DNA from: Apostichopus japonicus
Lineage: Eukaryota > Echinodermata > Holothuroidea > Aspidochirotida > Stichopodidae
Length of the DNA stretch: 64,000 nt
Direction of reading: 5' to 3'
Assembly: GCF_037975245.1 (NCBI RefSeq)
Contig: NC_092563.1
Location: 20,857,594 to 20,921,593 of the forward strand
A model generated the notes under the pieces. That model saw nothing but the letters and a program-made list of their open reading frames with translations, was not told the origin of the DNA and searched no databases. This document shows positions 11,401 through 25,601 of the stretch, one piece after another (position 1 is the stretch's first letter; each line of letters begins with the position of its first letter). Made by a program: the position numbers and the translations under genes.

Positions 11401-14269
11401 ACTACGATTGTGTTGGATTATCAATCCGTCAGGGTTCCCTCAGTGTTGATATATTGAAATTCAAGACTTTTAATTCAGGATGAGAAGGTTATTTTCCAGA
11501 CCCAACATCAACAATAAAGGAAAAGGCATGTTTTGAAGCATTTGGACACAAGTATTGGCGTGACCGTGATGTCATATAATATGTGCATAAGGGAACGGGC
11601 ATTGACCTTTTTAGGGGCATTTACCTCGTTTGATTCGTACCTTTAATCTGGAAGCCAAAATATCCATATCACCAATGATATTTGACAGAAAAGTCATAAT
11701 AAAGACCAATGGAGGCAGCAGAACTCTTGAATGTTTAGACTGTTTCTTCAGCAGCAGTTGGTTTGTTTTGTAGTCTTTCTTCAAAAACTCACCTGTACAC
11801 TCTGTTAATGGTCTTCGATTGTTTTAATGCGTGTGATGCTGTGTTTCACATTGCCCATCAGTGTTGTACGTGTCGTCGTTCGTGGGTAACATTTTTGCAT
11901 GTGAGTTGCGTCGTGCAGTGTTTCTTGGTTTAAATAACCCTGTATTGTATTTGCTTCTGGATTATTCTAATTAATTTGTCACAACAACGATTGATAGCGA
12001 TGGACATGCAACTGCTTTGTAGGCTTAAAGCAAAAAAATTCATGTAAGTTGTTTTCTTTTAACCTCCTTTGATGTCACAAATTACATTAGTGTAATTTAA
12101 GAATGATAATGTTTATGGAAAGTACAGTTTTACTTTTATGTCATATAATACAATGATTGTTGTTAATGTTAGTTCAGATTGTCCAGAATGACTGTCTAGA
12201 ACTGATATTGAATAAATTTTGTTCACTGATTTAACACTTGAACTATGTTGTGTGAATTTTTGGCTCTGTGACTTTAAAATAAATCGCTTTGAGATTTAAT
12301 TAAACAACCTTTGGAATAAAATCTTTTTACCTACCTATTTTGACCCATCCCCATTACCCCCACTCCCTCCACAACATAATAAATGGTTTTCCTGGAATAG
12401 GAATAAGAAATTATTGCTATAATTAACTGATCCAGCATATTCCAGAAATAAATTGGGGCACTGAGATTTGTTCACAAGAAGATGTAACCCATCGCTTCTG
12501 AAGCTAACCTCATAGCTTATTAGTATACAATAGAGCAATGAAGGGGTGTTAATTTAGATGATACAGTAAAATCTCTTCGTCTATTGCGACTTCAGTGTAG
12601 TAACGCTAATACTATAGTACTACTAGTGCTCGGCGCGCTACCTCCTAAGGATCGCCACTTGCCCCATTGGAGGTTTCCTGTTCCCCGATCTGGTCTTCAG
12701 AGTAGTTTTTTGTGGATTACTTGACAGAAGAATGACTCTTTTATGTCGAACCGTTAAAGTCCATTTGTTTTATTTCATAACAAAAAGGAGGATCGTAGTA
12801 TGCTTCCGTGAAGTGTTCGCTTCATTCGGAGCTGCATACTGGCTAGGCCCAGTGAAATCGGCGCTGGTGTTGTGCACTAACTTGGTCATAATCGCCGTGT
12901 TTTTTTTTCGTCCTTCAGCCATGGATGAAGGCTAATTGCATGGGTAATGATATTTATGCAGCCCCAACAACACAACGGACCGGCATTTCTCTCGGATAGT
13001 TTACAACAGTTGTAAAACAAACTTGAAATTTCTAACGATATAGCGTAATACAGTGGTTGTTCTCTCAGTGTAAATGTGCGTGTACTGTATATGGAACGGT
13101 ATGATCGTCGCGCATCCGATACATGCCTGAGCTTTGCACGTGTGTTCCTAACATGACGTCATCATTGTCTTGTTGTGAAATCGCATTCTCAGATATCTAT
13201 TTTCGGATGCGAATATTAAAACGTTAATTACTAATTAGTCCTTGAGGTTTTCAAGGTGTTGAGGATAGTTTTGAACATAGATTTTCTCATAGATTCAGAG
13301 GAAGTTACTCTCGATGAGTTGGATTTTTCGTGTCATGGCCTCTTTAACTAGTTAAGTGACAAACACTGATCACGTGTCACCCCAACCCCTTCCGTCCAGA
13401 TCTAAAGAATGATCTATAGAATGCCGTCCAGTGCATTCTAGACGTCATATAGACATTCATTTGACCACTGAGTTGTTAACAACCTGACTAGACTAACAGC
13501 GCTTTTCGTGTGACGAAAGTAATTTCTTATTTCCTTTCATATTATGTTAGTTATACAGCTATGTTATATATATTGTGTCATGAACGTCCGCATTGAAAGT
13601 GGTTAGGGCAAAAAAAACTTCGGATCTTCTATAAACAGGTCAGATACAAAATATGGTAGCATTTTGAGTTTGGCCTAAGCATTGACTGAAATATTTAACT
13701 CAAAAAAAAAAATCAACTCAAAACACAGGCTCTCTAAACAGAGAGATGCTATTCTGAAAGCACCTCCTTCAAACTTCAACTTTATGTCCCACGCCTACTG
13801 TTATATTTAGCGCGTGGGGTCAAAGTTCAATACTCCCACTGCGTCATACTATCATAACCAGAGCTTCATGAAACCATAACAAATTAGCCTATACAGTCCA
13901 TCGCATATATATAATGTCTTGTGTACTTTTCTGACGCTCATCTTCACTGGCAAATATTTTATGTTCACTCTTGCTTTAAAATCAAAATATTATCGTTTCC
14001 ACTAAGCGTAGTGCGTTCCTTATAGTCATAATAAATTGCTTCTAACATATGGGAATCAAATTCCGAGGATGCACTTTTCATTACTTTAATCTCCTATTCT
14101 CGTGAATTGACCCTAAAATGTAGTAAAGGCATGTATATGCTCTCTCTTTTACCAATCGGGCATACACAACAATAACAGATGTGAGGCACTCGGTAAGGCA
14201 TATATGAATCAAAAACCGGGCGGTTGATGAAAGTCTCATACAAGAGTACGCAACCCATATGACAGGCCA

Positions 14270-14271
<2 letters not shown>

Positions 14272-14337
<66 letters not shown>

Positions 14338-14356
14338 GTGGGTGTGTGTGTGTGTA
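14272..14356. repeat. (TA)n-(TG)n microsatellite
   Basis: TA tract followed by a short TG tract, at the inner end of the right 650-bp repeat. Confidence 0.95.
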
Positions 14357-15015
14357 TATATGAAGACTAGACTAGACGACATTTCTTGCTTTCGTTTAAA
14401 ACATTGATTATCTGAATAAATTGAGTATCGCCACGTTAAGTGAGCTTCACATTTGCCAGTGATGCGCAATGAAAAAAACGTTAACCATGATGTGAGAAAG
14501 TAATATGTGTGCAACGGTACCGTCGGCTTATACAGTGTATACGGTATAGCTACTGTAGCATTACAGTGTGTAACATTTTAATGTCTAGTATTGTGAACTG
14601 ATGTGTATAGCTCTGGCTCTAAAGAGGTATGTAGGCCTATACGTCGATGATATCAAATGTAGTCGGTCCCTAAGAGATATTGTGAGAGATTGAGATGTAG
14701 ATTTAAAGATATTAAGTAGGCTATCGACGGAAATGGCATAAGTCAAAGAAGGCGGGGAAAATAATAATTATAAACACGAGAAACAAGGAATCACAAACCA
14801 ACTGATAATGGATACATACCTTACACAAATCTTAATAACTATAACCAAAAATAGAAATTAATGCAAATACAATTTGAGAAGACTGACTTTTTCGCTCATC
14901 CACTCGAAGTATAAAATACCTACTAATTTTACAGAAAAGACACGTGACCTTTTTAATGTCAGAAATTAAGAAACAATAAAACGGCACAAAGCAAATGCGG
15001 CTGTCCTTATAGGAT
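14350..15015 (-). repeat. About 650-bp dispersed repeat, right inverted copy
   Basis: Partner of 8155-8810. Its inner end, towards the (TG)n/(TA)n at 14274-14356, carries CATTTCTTGCTTTCGTTTAA, which mirrors TTGAAACGAAAGCAAGAAAT at about 8770-8788. The outer limit is near 15015. Confidence 0.8.
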
Positions 15016-15714
15016 TTGATATATATTGATACGCAATTATTTCTTAATTAATTAAGAAAGGACTTCTGATTCAAGAAAAAAACAGGGATTTAATCTTTAT
15101 ACCCCAAAAATTATATTTGTAATGGGTCAAATTACTGAATCCTTATATCAACCCGGCATTAGTATAGTACCCCGAATGGTTAAATCCGTTGAAATCAGTT
15201 GATTTTCACAAGGTTTACCATCAAACTAAAACCACGACAACGCAGCATTTGAGCTGTTAATCGTCAAGTGCCTTCATTTACAACAAATAATCAATAATTT
15301 TGTATTTCAAGTAAAGTTGGACGTGCTCTAGCGTGTGATTGACACCATAAAGTAATGGTGAGAGCGGGTTGGATAAAAGAGTGTCAAAAAGGGCTATTCT
15401 AGTATCGTGAATTATGTGGCAATTATTGATCTCTATTTGAGTGAAAACAACCTGTAACTCAGTTTGATTACTTACTGACGTTTGCTCTGTATGTGCAAAC
15501 CAGAGACCAAAAACCAAACTGCTATCTTAATGCTAGATTTTCTGAATCTGCAAACTAGATTACTTGAACAAAAGCACTATAACCCATATAAATATCAGAT
15601 GTTACATCGTTTCATGAAAACGATTAAAATAACATATGAATATTAAAGTCCGAGTTATTTAATGGAATGACCCATTTTCAAGCCTATATATATACTGCCT
15701 TAAAAATAGGTAAT

Positions 15715-15782
<68 letters not shown>

Positions 15783-17749
15783 TTATATGTATATATGTAT
15801 CACGGTACCGCGTATATCCTTTTGCATGCATATAATGACTTCAAAGTTCCCCATACATATCTTCCGGTCGACAAAAATCTCATCCAATTTTAAGCCAGGA
15901 TTAGCTCGATTATATAACCTTGACATCGTGTAGTCTTCGTATATTGGATGATACCTAACATGTTGTTTAAAGGAAATCATACGGTATATGTTGTTAATAT
16001 GACGTACCTAAAGGCTAAGGTCATAAATGAAACGCAAATTTAAGCACATAAAAGTAATCTTTGCAATTGGTCATACTTTTCACCATCTATGAGACATATG
16101 GTAAGTAAGGAGCGCCGAGAGGAACAAAAAGAATATATGCAGTATAGAAAATTCCAATTACACGCTCTGGTATCTTGAGAAAGATCCTCTTCACTTATTT
16201 ATTTTGTCGTTTATTTACACTTTTAAGTTTATTTCTTTAAGTTTTTTTCAATGAAAAACAAATGTCTCTATTTCATATATATTACCATGGTTGTCAATAC
16301 GTATCAGTGGAAACTGCCTTGGTGTCAAAACTCTCATTTGTATCTTCAGGTTAAATCAATATGGTTGTTTGGTCGGTCTTTTTTTTTTATTTCTTCTTGG
16401 CGTTCCATACAATAGATACCGTGTGAAATTTGCTTTGATGGGAAGTAAGCCTCAAAGCACGGAAGTATTGTCAGGTGGCCAGACATAAATCATTCATGGG
16501 ATTAATTATTACCATCATAAATCTTCAGTAACATTTGCGGTATAGTTGTCTGAGATCAAGCTGTATCGGTTCATGTATCAAGAACGAATTTACTAGCCGT
16601 AAACATTCGGAAGCGAACATTTCTTTGCCAGAGCTATAATTAGCCAATAGCAAATTGATTCAATTATTATCTAAATAACTTGTTGTGATCAAACTTGAAA
16701 CAAACTCTACAGTAATATTGATGCAGGTGCATGGTTGCCCTGGCAACTTCATTTTCTCTCTTTTTTAGATGACAAAAATCTTTGTGATGATACTTCGAAA
16801 GTCAAATATTGCGATTGCAATCGTCTGAAGTGTACTGTCAATGTATATGTACATTAGAAAATGAAACCATTTAGTTTCATTTAGTTTTTTTTTTTTTTTA
16901 ATTTCCCCTCGATAACTTTCTGGGTAAAAGTGCATAATTACTGAAAACAATGTTATGATTAAGTAATGCGAAAACAACTTCGATGTTCTTTCAAAGCAAT
17001 AACATTCACAATAACATGCACCAATATCAAAACAAGAAACATGTCACACATTTAAGAACTGATGGCTTTGTGATATCATTTTAATAGTTGCGATAGTATT
17101 TGTATAGTGTTATATAAAAGGAACATCGGAAACAGGTGCAGATATCCACGAAATGTAATTAACAGTTGTTTTTTGTCTTAGCTGTTGTGGAAAGTGTTTC
17201 ATCACAAACGTATATATCACATGGATTAATGTTGATGATTGTATTTGCGCCTCATGTAAGTTCTTTCAAAGTTGATGGTCCAATGAATTTTTGGCATCCA
17301 ATACAACTTCCATTGCCATGTAATATATACAGGATACGTTATATTGTGGCCGTCGTGGAGGTGATATCCGTTACATGTATTCTCCAGGCATAGATATATA
17401 CCATCTGCATAATAGCAATAACAAGCAGCAAGTATAACCGTGTAGTACTTCCATGGTGAACCACAGATTAATGTGGTGCACGCGAAGCGTCATCCATTTA
17501 ACATGTGCGGACACTTGGGACACAAAGGATGATGAAGCGTACACGATTGTCACTCTTTCCATTTCAGTCGCTTCTACAGAGTGAACTTTTACGAAATTTA
17601 TTCTTATAGAACGAAACAATACTCCTTTAAGTAGTGTCACTGAAATTAACTTTTGCTTTTTGATCAGAGCTAAATATCACTCATTAAATGAGTCATTGTC
17701 TTGTACCAAGGGTGTGTAGGTATTGCGGGGCTACAATGACATATTGAAC
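15016..17749. other. Non-coding, no feature recognised
   Basis: Intronic AT-rich sequence with one (TA)n-(TG)n tract. Frames are short and without recognisable motifs. Confidence 0.5.
15719..15780. repeat. (TA)n-(TG)n microsatellite
   Basis: TA tract followed by (GT)n and 'atgtatgtatg'. Confidence 0.95.
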
Positions 17750-20700
17750 CTAATCGGCGGGCCACAGCGCAGGTAATGAGAAAGATTTTAAAATATACAG
17801 TACAGGCTCGGCATGAAATGAAAAGTAGCAAAATATAGTTAATCAAACATAGTTAAGCGTTGACAAAAAGGAAAGGTTCAGTTGAGACTTGAGGTGGGTG
17901 AGGGAGCTTTCCTGCCGAAGGCTAGGAGGGAGCGAGTTACAGGGGGATGCCCCAAATGCAGAAAAGGGTCGGTGATCCCAAGAGTGTTGTGTTCGTGGAA
18001 TGTGCAAGAGCCCTCTGTTGGTGGAGCGAGCTGGCGTATAGGTTGTTGGTACGGATGAATGAGTTCTTGAATGTATGAAGGTGATGTGCCATGAAGATAA
18101 TGAAAAACAAGGAGGAGAGTCTTGAAGAGAATGCGCTGGCGAACAGGTAGCCAGTGCAGTATACCGAGGACAGGCGAGATGTGGGATGTAAGTTTAGTCA
18201 GTGTAACCAGCCTGGCTGCTGAGTTTTGAAGACGTTGAAGGCGACTCAGTTGATAGTCCGGAAGATTCATGAAAAAAGAGTTACAGAAATCCAGTCGGGA
18301 TGAGATAATAGAGTGGGCCATTTATTCGATTGCCTTGCGAGTCTAAAACTTGCGAATATGTGAGAGATGTCTGAGCTGGAATCTGATGGACTTGGAAACC
18401 GAAGATATGTTATCCTTGAGTGTCATGTTCGAATCGATGATCACGCCGAGATCTCGACATTTCTCCTTCGGATTGACATGGGAATCACAGACTGCGAGAG
18501 GAGATTGTGGGATCTTGTTCAACATCACCTTTGAGCCTATATTAATATAAACTCAAACTTACTCCCGTTCAGTTTTAGGTTATTTCTGCCAACCAGCTCT
18601 GCCCATCTGTGATACACTCTTCCAAGCGTTTCAGAACTGATATCAGATTATCTTCGGAAGGATATAAGGAGAGAAAAAGCTGTCTATCATCGGCGTAGGA
18701 ATGATATCCGACATTGTGACTGTTGATGGGTTTACCCAGTGGCTGAGTGTAGACAGAGAATAGTAGAGGTCCCCCAACAGAGCCTTGGGGAACTCCATGT
18801 GTTAGAGGCTTTGGATCAGACTTGACGCCGTTGATGGGGATGCGCTGCAAGTGACCACTGAGTTAGGAGCTGAACCAGTCAAGTGCCAATGATCTGACTC
18901 CGAATGTTTTCAGGCGATCGATCAAAGTAGAATGACGCACAGTGTCTAGTAAGCTTACCATCGGCTATCTGGCGTAGTATGTGATCCATCAGACTCACAA
19001 GGACAATCTCGACGCTATGGTGGGATCTACATGCTGATTGGCGACAATCAAGTATCTGATTGTCAACCAAATGTTCCGTAAGATGACTGAAAGAAGCACG
19101 CTCCATTGTTTCTGAGACATAGGGGAGGTTTGATATGGGTCTGTAATTCTGCAGAATGTTGCGATCCAAGCCTGGCGGCTTCAAGATTGGACGTAAACGC
19201 GCGACTCTCAAGGCAACCGGCACAAATCCATTTTCAAACGTGGTATTGATGATGTTGGTGATGGCAGGAACAACAACCGGCAAGAACTTCTTCAAAAGAT
19301 GTGTTAGTATTGGTTCCAAATCGCAAGACTTGGTTGGTGACTTGAGAATGATAGAATTGACATCGTTACTGGACGACGAGAATCAAGAACAAAAGTGTGA
19401 TCAGCAGCTGACGTAGGATGGCCAGAACAAGCCTGGGTCTGGCTTCCAAGCTTGAACAGAGCTGATCCACCTTGTCCTTGTAGAAGTGGCTGAAATCATT
19501 CACGTGTGTTGAAGACACATATATTCTGGTAGAGTCGAGTCTTTTTGTCTGTTCAAGAGTTCATCTGTGAGATGAAACAATTTTTGTGAATCACGTTGGT
19601 AATCCTCAACACGACCAGAGTAATGTGTCAGTTTGGCAGATCGGAGACAGGATTGTACAACTTGACGCTGCGAGGTAAAGACGTCACGGTGGATCACGAG
19701 TTTTGAAGAACGCCACTGATTTTCTAACTGTTTACGAATTTGTTTCCCTCCAGCTATCTCCTCACATTTTACCATTTTGAGTTTGGTCTAATTTTGACCA
19801 CTCTGACTTTTGCAGGGGCATGACTGTTGAGAACTTCATCTATAATTGAGTTGAAGCTTCCAACTGCCATTGCAGGGTCATCACTGGAACAGCTTTCAAT
19901 AATGGACTTCGACTGAAGATAGCTCATGAAAGCAACTGGATCTATTGAACTGAAATTACGTGAAGATACTGTTTTCTGATGATATGCAATTTGCAGAGAA
20001 TTGCTACATGATCAGAAAGTCCTCCTGCAACTCTGACATCTGAGTTCTCAGTAGTAGCACTCACTAGTAACTGTCGAGATATGAAGAGGTCAAGTGTATG
20101 TCTGTGGTCATGTGTTGGTTCATTGATGTGTTGGATATAGTCCATGCGATTTCAGAAGATCGCTGAATGACTGAGTTTTGGCATCACTTGTGTTCACGTG
20201 AATGTTGAAATCTCCAGAGATGATGAGCGAACCTGGTGTGAAGCTATGAGGTTCTTATAAGGCAGATGATTCTTCCAGGAATGGGTTTAATGGGGATGAA
20301 GAGCCTGGTGGACGATAATAGCAACTTGTATTGGCTTTGAGTCGGAGATGATATTACCCTCAATAAATTCAAATGACTGGTAGCGCACAGGTAAGGGACT
20401 AACTTGAACCTTGAGTTCACTTTTATGTGTGAATGAGTAAGCAGCTGAAGTTAATTCGCCTATGGCAGCATGGTAATCCTCCGGGAGCCATGTTTCGCAG
20501 ATGCCAAGTACATCCAAATCATCATCAAGTACAAAGTCAATAACTCCACTAGTCTTGTTTGTTACAGATCGGGCATTGAGCATAGCAAAATTAAGCTGGG
20601 AGTCATAGTTGTGGGTTTCTCCATGCAGAATTGATTGAGATTGTTGAGGCTCCTTGCCAGGGCGATCCTTCGTTCTTCCTGCACGGACACCTTTCTTAGT

Positions 20701-20950
20701 TGCGGGTACTTTGTTTATACCAAGAGTCTTTACACGATGCATCAACAGAGGGAGTTCCTATTGTTCTGTGGAATCCAGCTTCTGAAAGCGAGTAAGTCAT
20801 CCGATGAATCGTACATCATGCTTGATGAATGGGCTCTTTGTGTAGGCAACAAGACAGTAAACACAATAAAGGCAAGGGTGGCTAGGGACACCCTAAACCT
20901 TTCTACTGGACTGACACAATGATTCTAGTGCACATAGCATAACTGACATA
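17750..20950 (-). mobile_element. CR1-like non-LTR retrotransposon, decayed
   Basis: Reading the minus strand from 20745 down to 17878 gives a broken ORF2. It has an apurinic-type endonuclease (20745-20287: LNARSVTNKTSGVIDF, GICETWLPED), the endonuclease end with GGLSDHVAIL (about 20145-19942), a linker (19775-19500), then reverse transcriptase with NYRPISNLPYVSETMERA (19319-18879), GVPQGSVGGPLLF and the catalytic YADD (about 18697-18686), and a C-terminal part with LGVIIDSNMT, RLQRLQNSAARLV and LHWLPVRQRI (18528-17878). The order and motifs fit the CR1/Jockey group. At least six frame breaks or stops, and loss of the DxxAAFDTVDH-type block, show it is dead. Outer limits are approximate; I see no target duplication. 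Confidence 0.88.
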
Positions 20951-21289
20951 GGAATTTTTAAATGTAGGTCACGGAATTATTCAATAACAAGCTGGGGAAG
21001 AAGTGTATGATATCCCAGTAGAATCCAGAGGTGTAAACAAATCATTCAGTACCAAAAAATAGTTCCAAGGTGAAGTATTTGCCAAGAAATGGTACGTAGT
21101 AAGTAGAGCTCCCATAACCAGCTGCCACAGGGCGCTATGCTCTCTTCAACTACATTACATTATTGATCAAATAAAAGGTCAGAAAGTGCTAACTAGACAT
21201 TGTCTGTTCGTTATCGTATGCTGATGTATCCTACCACTAAGCCAGTTCAATCCCAAAGTTTACTCCCAAAGTTAACTCCCAAAGTTTGC

Positions 21290-21415
21290 ATATTTCATGT
21301 TTTTCTGCGGACCACATAAAAAGAGGTTTTTGAAAATTTTCTTAAGGGCCGCAGAAACTTTACTCGAGGGCCAGATGCGGCCCGAGGACCGAACTTTGCC
21401 TGCCTGTGTGCTCTG
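21290..21415 (-). mobile_element. DNA-transposon end fragment (hAT-like)
   Basis: Contains 'gggccgcagaaactttactc' and 'cagatgcggcccgaggaccg' followed by 'aactttgcctgcctg'. Read in reverse, this resembles the common hAT end that starts with a purine-rich CAG and 'gcaaagttcggcc'. No partner end or target duplication was found. Confidence 0.35.
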
Positions 21416-22903
21416 AACACTACAAAAACAATGAAATGTGTGAAAGAGTTCTCATAAAGGCACTTGGTTTGCTTATACTAACTCGCTAAGTTGTATAACT
21501 GTGCAAGTAATTACGCAAAAACTTGTCTATATAACAACAATACCGAGGTGTGTTGACAACGTGGATAGTATATTGTTCAATCAAAAGAAAACTCCTTACT
21601 GTTTTAAAGGTTAATAACAACCGATGGGTATTACATAACGTCAACTAGTAGGCCTATATATATTCTGCATGATATACAGATTTGTGAATATTCCACACAA
21701 ACTGCAAAACAAATCATTGCAAAACTCTCCGTCTTTTTATGATTATTTTGAAAGGAAACTTGACAAATTAATGACGTAAGTGTGAAAACAAAATCAAATT
21801 TAATCAATGTCAACTTCAATATGCTGTTGTTGTGTTTTGCAATTGCACTGCAATGTTTCCCAGCACGACATTACTTAAGCAAGTAAGAAGATAGATATGT
21901 ACCATAAACATTGACATAGAGGAGGTCCCATGCATTCGCAACTGCAAGTGTTAACATTTTGATGAATAAAGGTGAAAGGAAGAGAGAAAATAAGGAAATT
22001 TCCTACTTATAATATGACATTGAACATTGACCTCGCGATGTGATATCTCCCAAACGGAATATAAAATGTCCATGAGTGGGTCGATGTAGGGTGGGGAATA
22101 TGATTTAATCATTCCATCTAGGTATTCTATGACGTCACTTGGAAAGGGGATAGTTTGGTCAGCTTCTCCATCTGATTGGGTTTTGTTTTATGTTGTTGTT
22201 TTTTTTTTGGGGGGGGGGGGTTGGGGGGTTTAGGGTTGCTGGGTGGGGTAGTAATTTCAATGTTATACAATAGTGAAAGTCAATTTATGAATTACAAACT
22301 AAATTTGAATAAGGACTGGATAGGTTTGGTATTTTGGTAATTGTCGATCAGTTACAAGTATATAATTTGCTTTACACTCTGCCATGCAGAATGAAAGTAC
22401 ACCTGCTCCGCATTGGTAACATCCGGAGTTTTGAAAGCCTGCAGGCATTGCAAATACTTCAAAATCAATCACATGTGCTCTGGCATATCGATTATGATTT
22501 ATTATCAACTAGAGACATTAAGTCGGTCATTATACTCATTTCTATATGTATAGGCCTATACGGATGCACTTACACACATAATTATTAAGCACTTCGCGCA
22601 CAATGAACAAACGTCTCCCATTAAGTTCGTAGGAATTTGAAATCTATGAAACGTATCTTCCTTTTTCCAGTTTCAAGTCAATTTCAACCTTGAAATAATA
22701 GAAATCAAATTGTACGGTCAATGACCGAACAATTTGAATTTTAATCGTTGCTTTCGATTGGCCACGTGTGTTTACCTGACGGATACCAGACATTCTCTCA
22801 TTGGAGTTTTCAAATCGTCAGCGACATATAGTCAGGTATATATAGGCTACTTAGGGCTTCACAACCTGCAGGGGCCTCAAACATTTTCATTTTCAGATAT
22901 TTG

Positions 22904-23024
<121 letters not shown>

Positions 23025-23029
23025 TCACA

Positions 23030-25042
23030 GTGCGGCAATAGTGGATTTGCAACTACAGTGATTAAGGATGACGTATGGGCATAGCTACGGTTATCTCAAT
23101 ACTGCAGTTAGACTGAAAATATGCCTTTAATTTATTCACCAACCTACATAATTTACACGTGAAAGAGACCTTTTCCATGCCTGCAGAATAATTTATGCGT
23201 TTGTAAGAAGATTCATGTCAATATCAAACTCCGATTACATATTTGAATACTAATGACGACTACAATTTTTTATCTTTTCTTTAAAGATATGTTGTTGTTA
23301 TTTCAATCTTCATTTGCTAACAATAGTCACAGGCTGATTCAATGGGTTTTTTTAAATGAGGGGTGTTGGCCTCGGGGTCGTTGAGAGCGGCTTCAGTGTA
23401 GGAGGTTTAGAGATCCTCTTCCAGAGAGGAAAACGAAATTAAAATATTAGACGTGTAATGCTGCATTCTGAGGCATAGTTGGGCTATAATTAGGTCTAAC
23501 ACGCAGAGTTGTGGTTAATAATAATAACTACCAGAGGTATACAGTCCTCATTCCCCCATGGATATGCCCCCTGATAGTATACAGTGCAGCATTTCGAAAT
23601 ATAGATTTGAAGACATTTATCCCGTAATCATGGGTTATCAAGGATACTGACGTAAAAAATCAACTTCTCGCAGACAAGGTGATTCTTTGATACCGATATA
23701 TGGGCATTTAGGCAGGTTTAGTGTGTAGACTTTATCTATAGGCTTCGTATAAAGAAAAGCAAATCGAACGACAGCTAAACCTTGTTTTGTGTCCTGATTC
23801 GCTTACAAAATCCCGTACCCAGAAGTTGTTATTGCGTTTTACGTGCCGCAGAAGAAAACCCAGTACACTTCACCTCGTTCGTCCGGGGGAAGGATATCAT
23901 ATACAGACAGTATGGTAAATGATTATGTTATGATGTACTGACAGCATGAATACTGCATGGATGCGCCTATAGTAGAGACTTGAATATCGATGCGTGTGGC
24001 TTCTGACTTCTACTATTTTCGTCCCTTCGCTAAAATCACGGTTCATAACTTTATATACCCCGGCATGCCAGTATAACTCTTTTGAAAACAAACCAATTTG
24101 CTGACAAAAAGTCGGTGATTATTTTGCAATGGTAATGTCAATTGATAGCTACGAAGCATGTTATTGACGGATGTGACACCTATGTCGGATATCCGTCAGG
24201 GGTGACCATTTTATTATGTGAGCTGTCATCCGTGGTTTTCCTTCAAGCTTGCCAAGTTTGCTTTATATTAATCAAAAGCTGCAGTCAAAACATGTGACAA
24301 ATATTTATTACTAAGAGAAAGCCACAAAAAAAATATGTTAGCAAACTGTTCATGTAGTACAATAGCCTGTGTAGGTGCAGTTAACTATCTGCCCATATGT
24401 ATCTCTCTGTATCTAAATGTCAAGTGTCAATCTATGTCTCTTGATGTGTTTTTAGATTGCTTTCGTTTCAGTTAGCCTATGAAGAAGATCCTGCTAGGAT
24501 CGCAACGTCAGGCCCTCTAACTTTTCCAAATCTAATTATGATAAACATAATTCTGGACAAACTATTGTTCACGTGATGCATACATGTTGATACGTATATA
24601 ACTCTGCCAAACAAAATTATGAATAATCAAACGCAATGGCTGTTTTAAATTTAAGTTTGTCGCATTGAGCTTTAAACTTTTAAATTCTCGTTTAATTCAT
24701 TACTGTCGGCCAGTAAAGCCAGGCCGGGCACAGGAGTGACACCCTCCGCACCCGCACCCCCGGTGAAGATAACTGTGCCCCCCCCCCCCCCATCTGGGCA
24801 TGCCACCACTTCGTGTAAATAATTTTCGCATGTTGCATCCCACGATTATTGTGCCCCTCCATTAAATTATTGGTGCCCTTCCTTGAATGAAGATCCTCTA
24901 ACGTCCAAGTAATAAAAACAATTCTCAGTGATCACCCGAGGGTGGGGGGCAGTTCCTCCCCAAAAAGGAGATCACCCTACCATCATCTTCACCATTGTGT
25001 GGTCAGATCCTCCTTGCATTCTCAAATGTGAACAAGGCTGAA
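23030..25042. other. Non-coding, no gene recognised
   Basis: Only the small 'GATC...GTCAGG' repeat at 24478 and a C run at 24778-24791 stand out. Confidence 0.5.
24478..24527 (+). repeat. 'GATC-GAAAC-GTCAGG' repeat motif, copy 1
   Basis: A small hairpin GATCC-tgcta-GGATC is followed by GCAACGTCAGGCCCTCTAA. Related copies are at 38795-38900 and 61985-62100. Confidence 0.5.
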
Positions 25043-25601
25043 GCTATAGGCCTATATTGTTAGATATGCTTCCAAATAATGATAAGATAGCATCGAAAAA
25101 CATCCCCATAAGCAGCTCAAAAAGCTGACTTATTTGATGGACTAATTACGCGAAAGTAGACAAACTGACGGTAACTCAGAGCAGAACCGTTATGCCTGGT
25201 GAATGGGATTATGCAAAGATGTGCAGTTCTGGTGCAAAACAGGGATTTAAGTAGGAAAAAAACAAGAAACAATTGCAGGGTTGGCAACTATAGATATAGG
25301 GACACGATAAACACATGCATGCTGAGGCCCCAACAGGATAATACTTAGAAGACGAGACCTGCAACAAGACTTGTGACGGTGTTTGAGACAGGGATTAATA
25401 CAGTATGGGTGGGTGTTATAAGTACAGCAGTATGAGTACGAGTACGAATAAGAGTACACGTGACCTTGAGTACACATTATAACCTCAGTGCCACAATATG
25501 AGTACCAGAACGAGTGACCACTCTCGACAAGACTATAGCTAGTAAATTAAATAATAATTTGCATTTGTACCGAATCATGGCACTACTTCCAACAAACAAA
25601 C
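25043..25601 (+). repeat. Duplicated block A, copy 1
   Basis: Near-identical to 28289-28810 apart from an extra segment of about 40 bp around 25185-25225. It begins at GCTATAG and ends at AACAAACAAAC. A small frame on the minus strand (TYSYSYSYCC-like) is conserved only because the DNA is duplicated; it is not credible as a gene. Confidence 0.85.

Larger units (their letters stand above)
10179..13347 (+). mobile_element. TTAA-flanked DNA transposon carrying a P2X7-ballast-like gene
   Basis: TTAA at 10179-10182 and at 13344-13347 brackets terminal inverted repeats: AGTGGCCATGACACGAAAA at the left end and, reverse-complemented from the right end, AGAGGCCATGACACGAAAA (one mismatch in 19). A TTAA target duplication is typical of piggyBac and Kolobok; the superfamily is not settled. 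The interior carries remnants of a spliced gene whose last exon matches the C-terminal ballast of P2X7 receptors (see the pseudogene entries). I could not recognise a transposase; 11401-13300 has no long open frame on either strand, so the copy looks non-autonomous or decayed. Confidence 0.8.
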
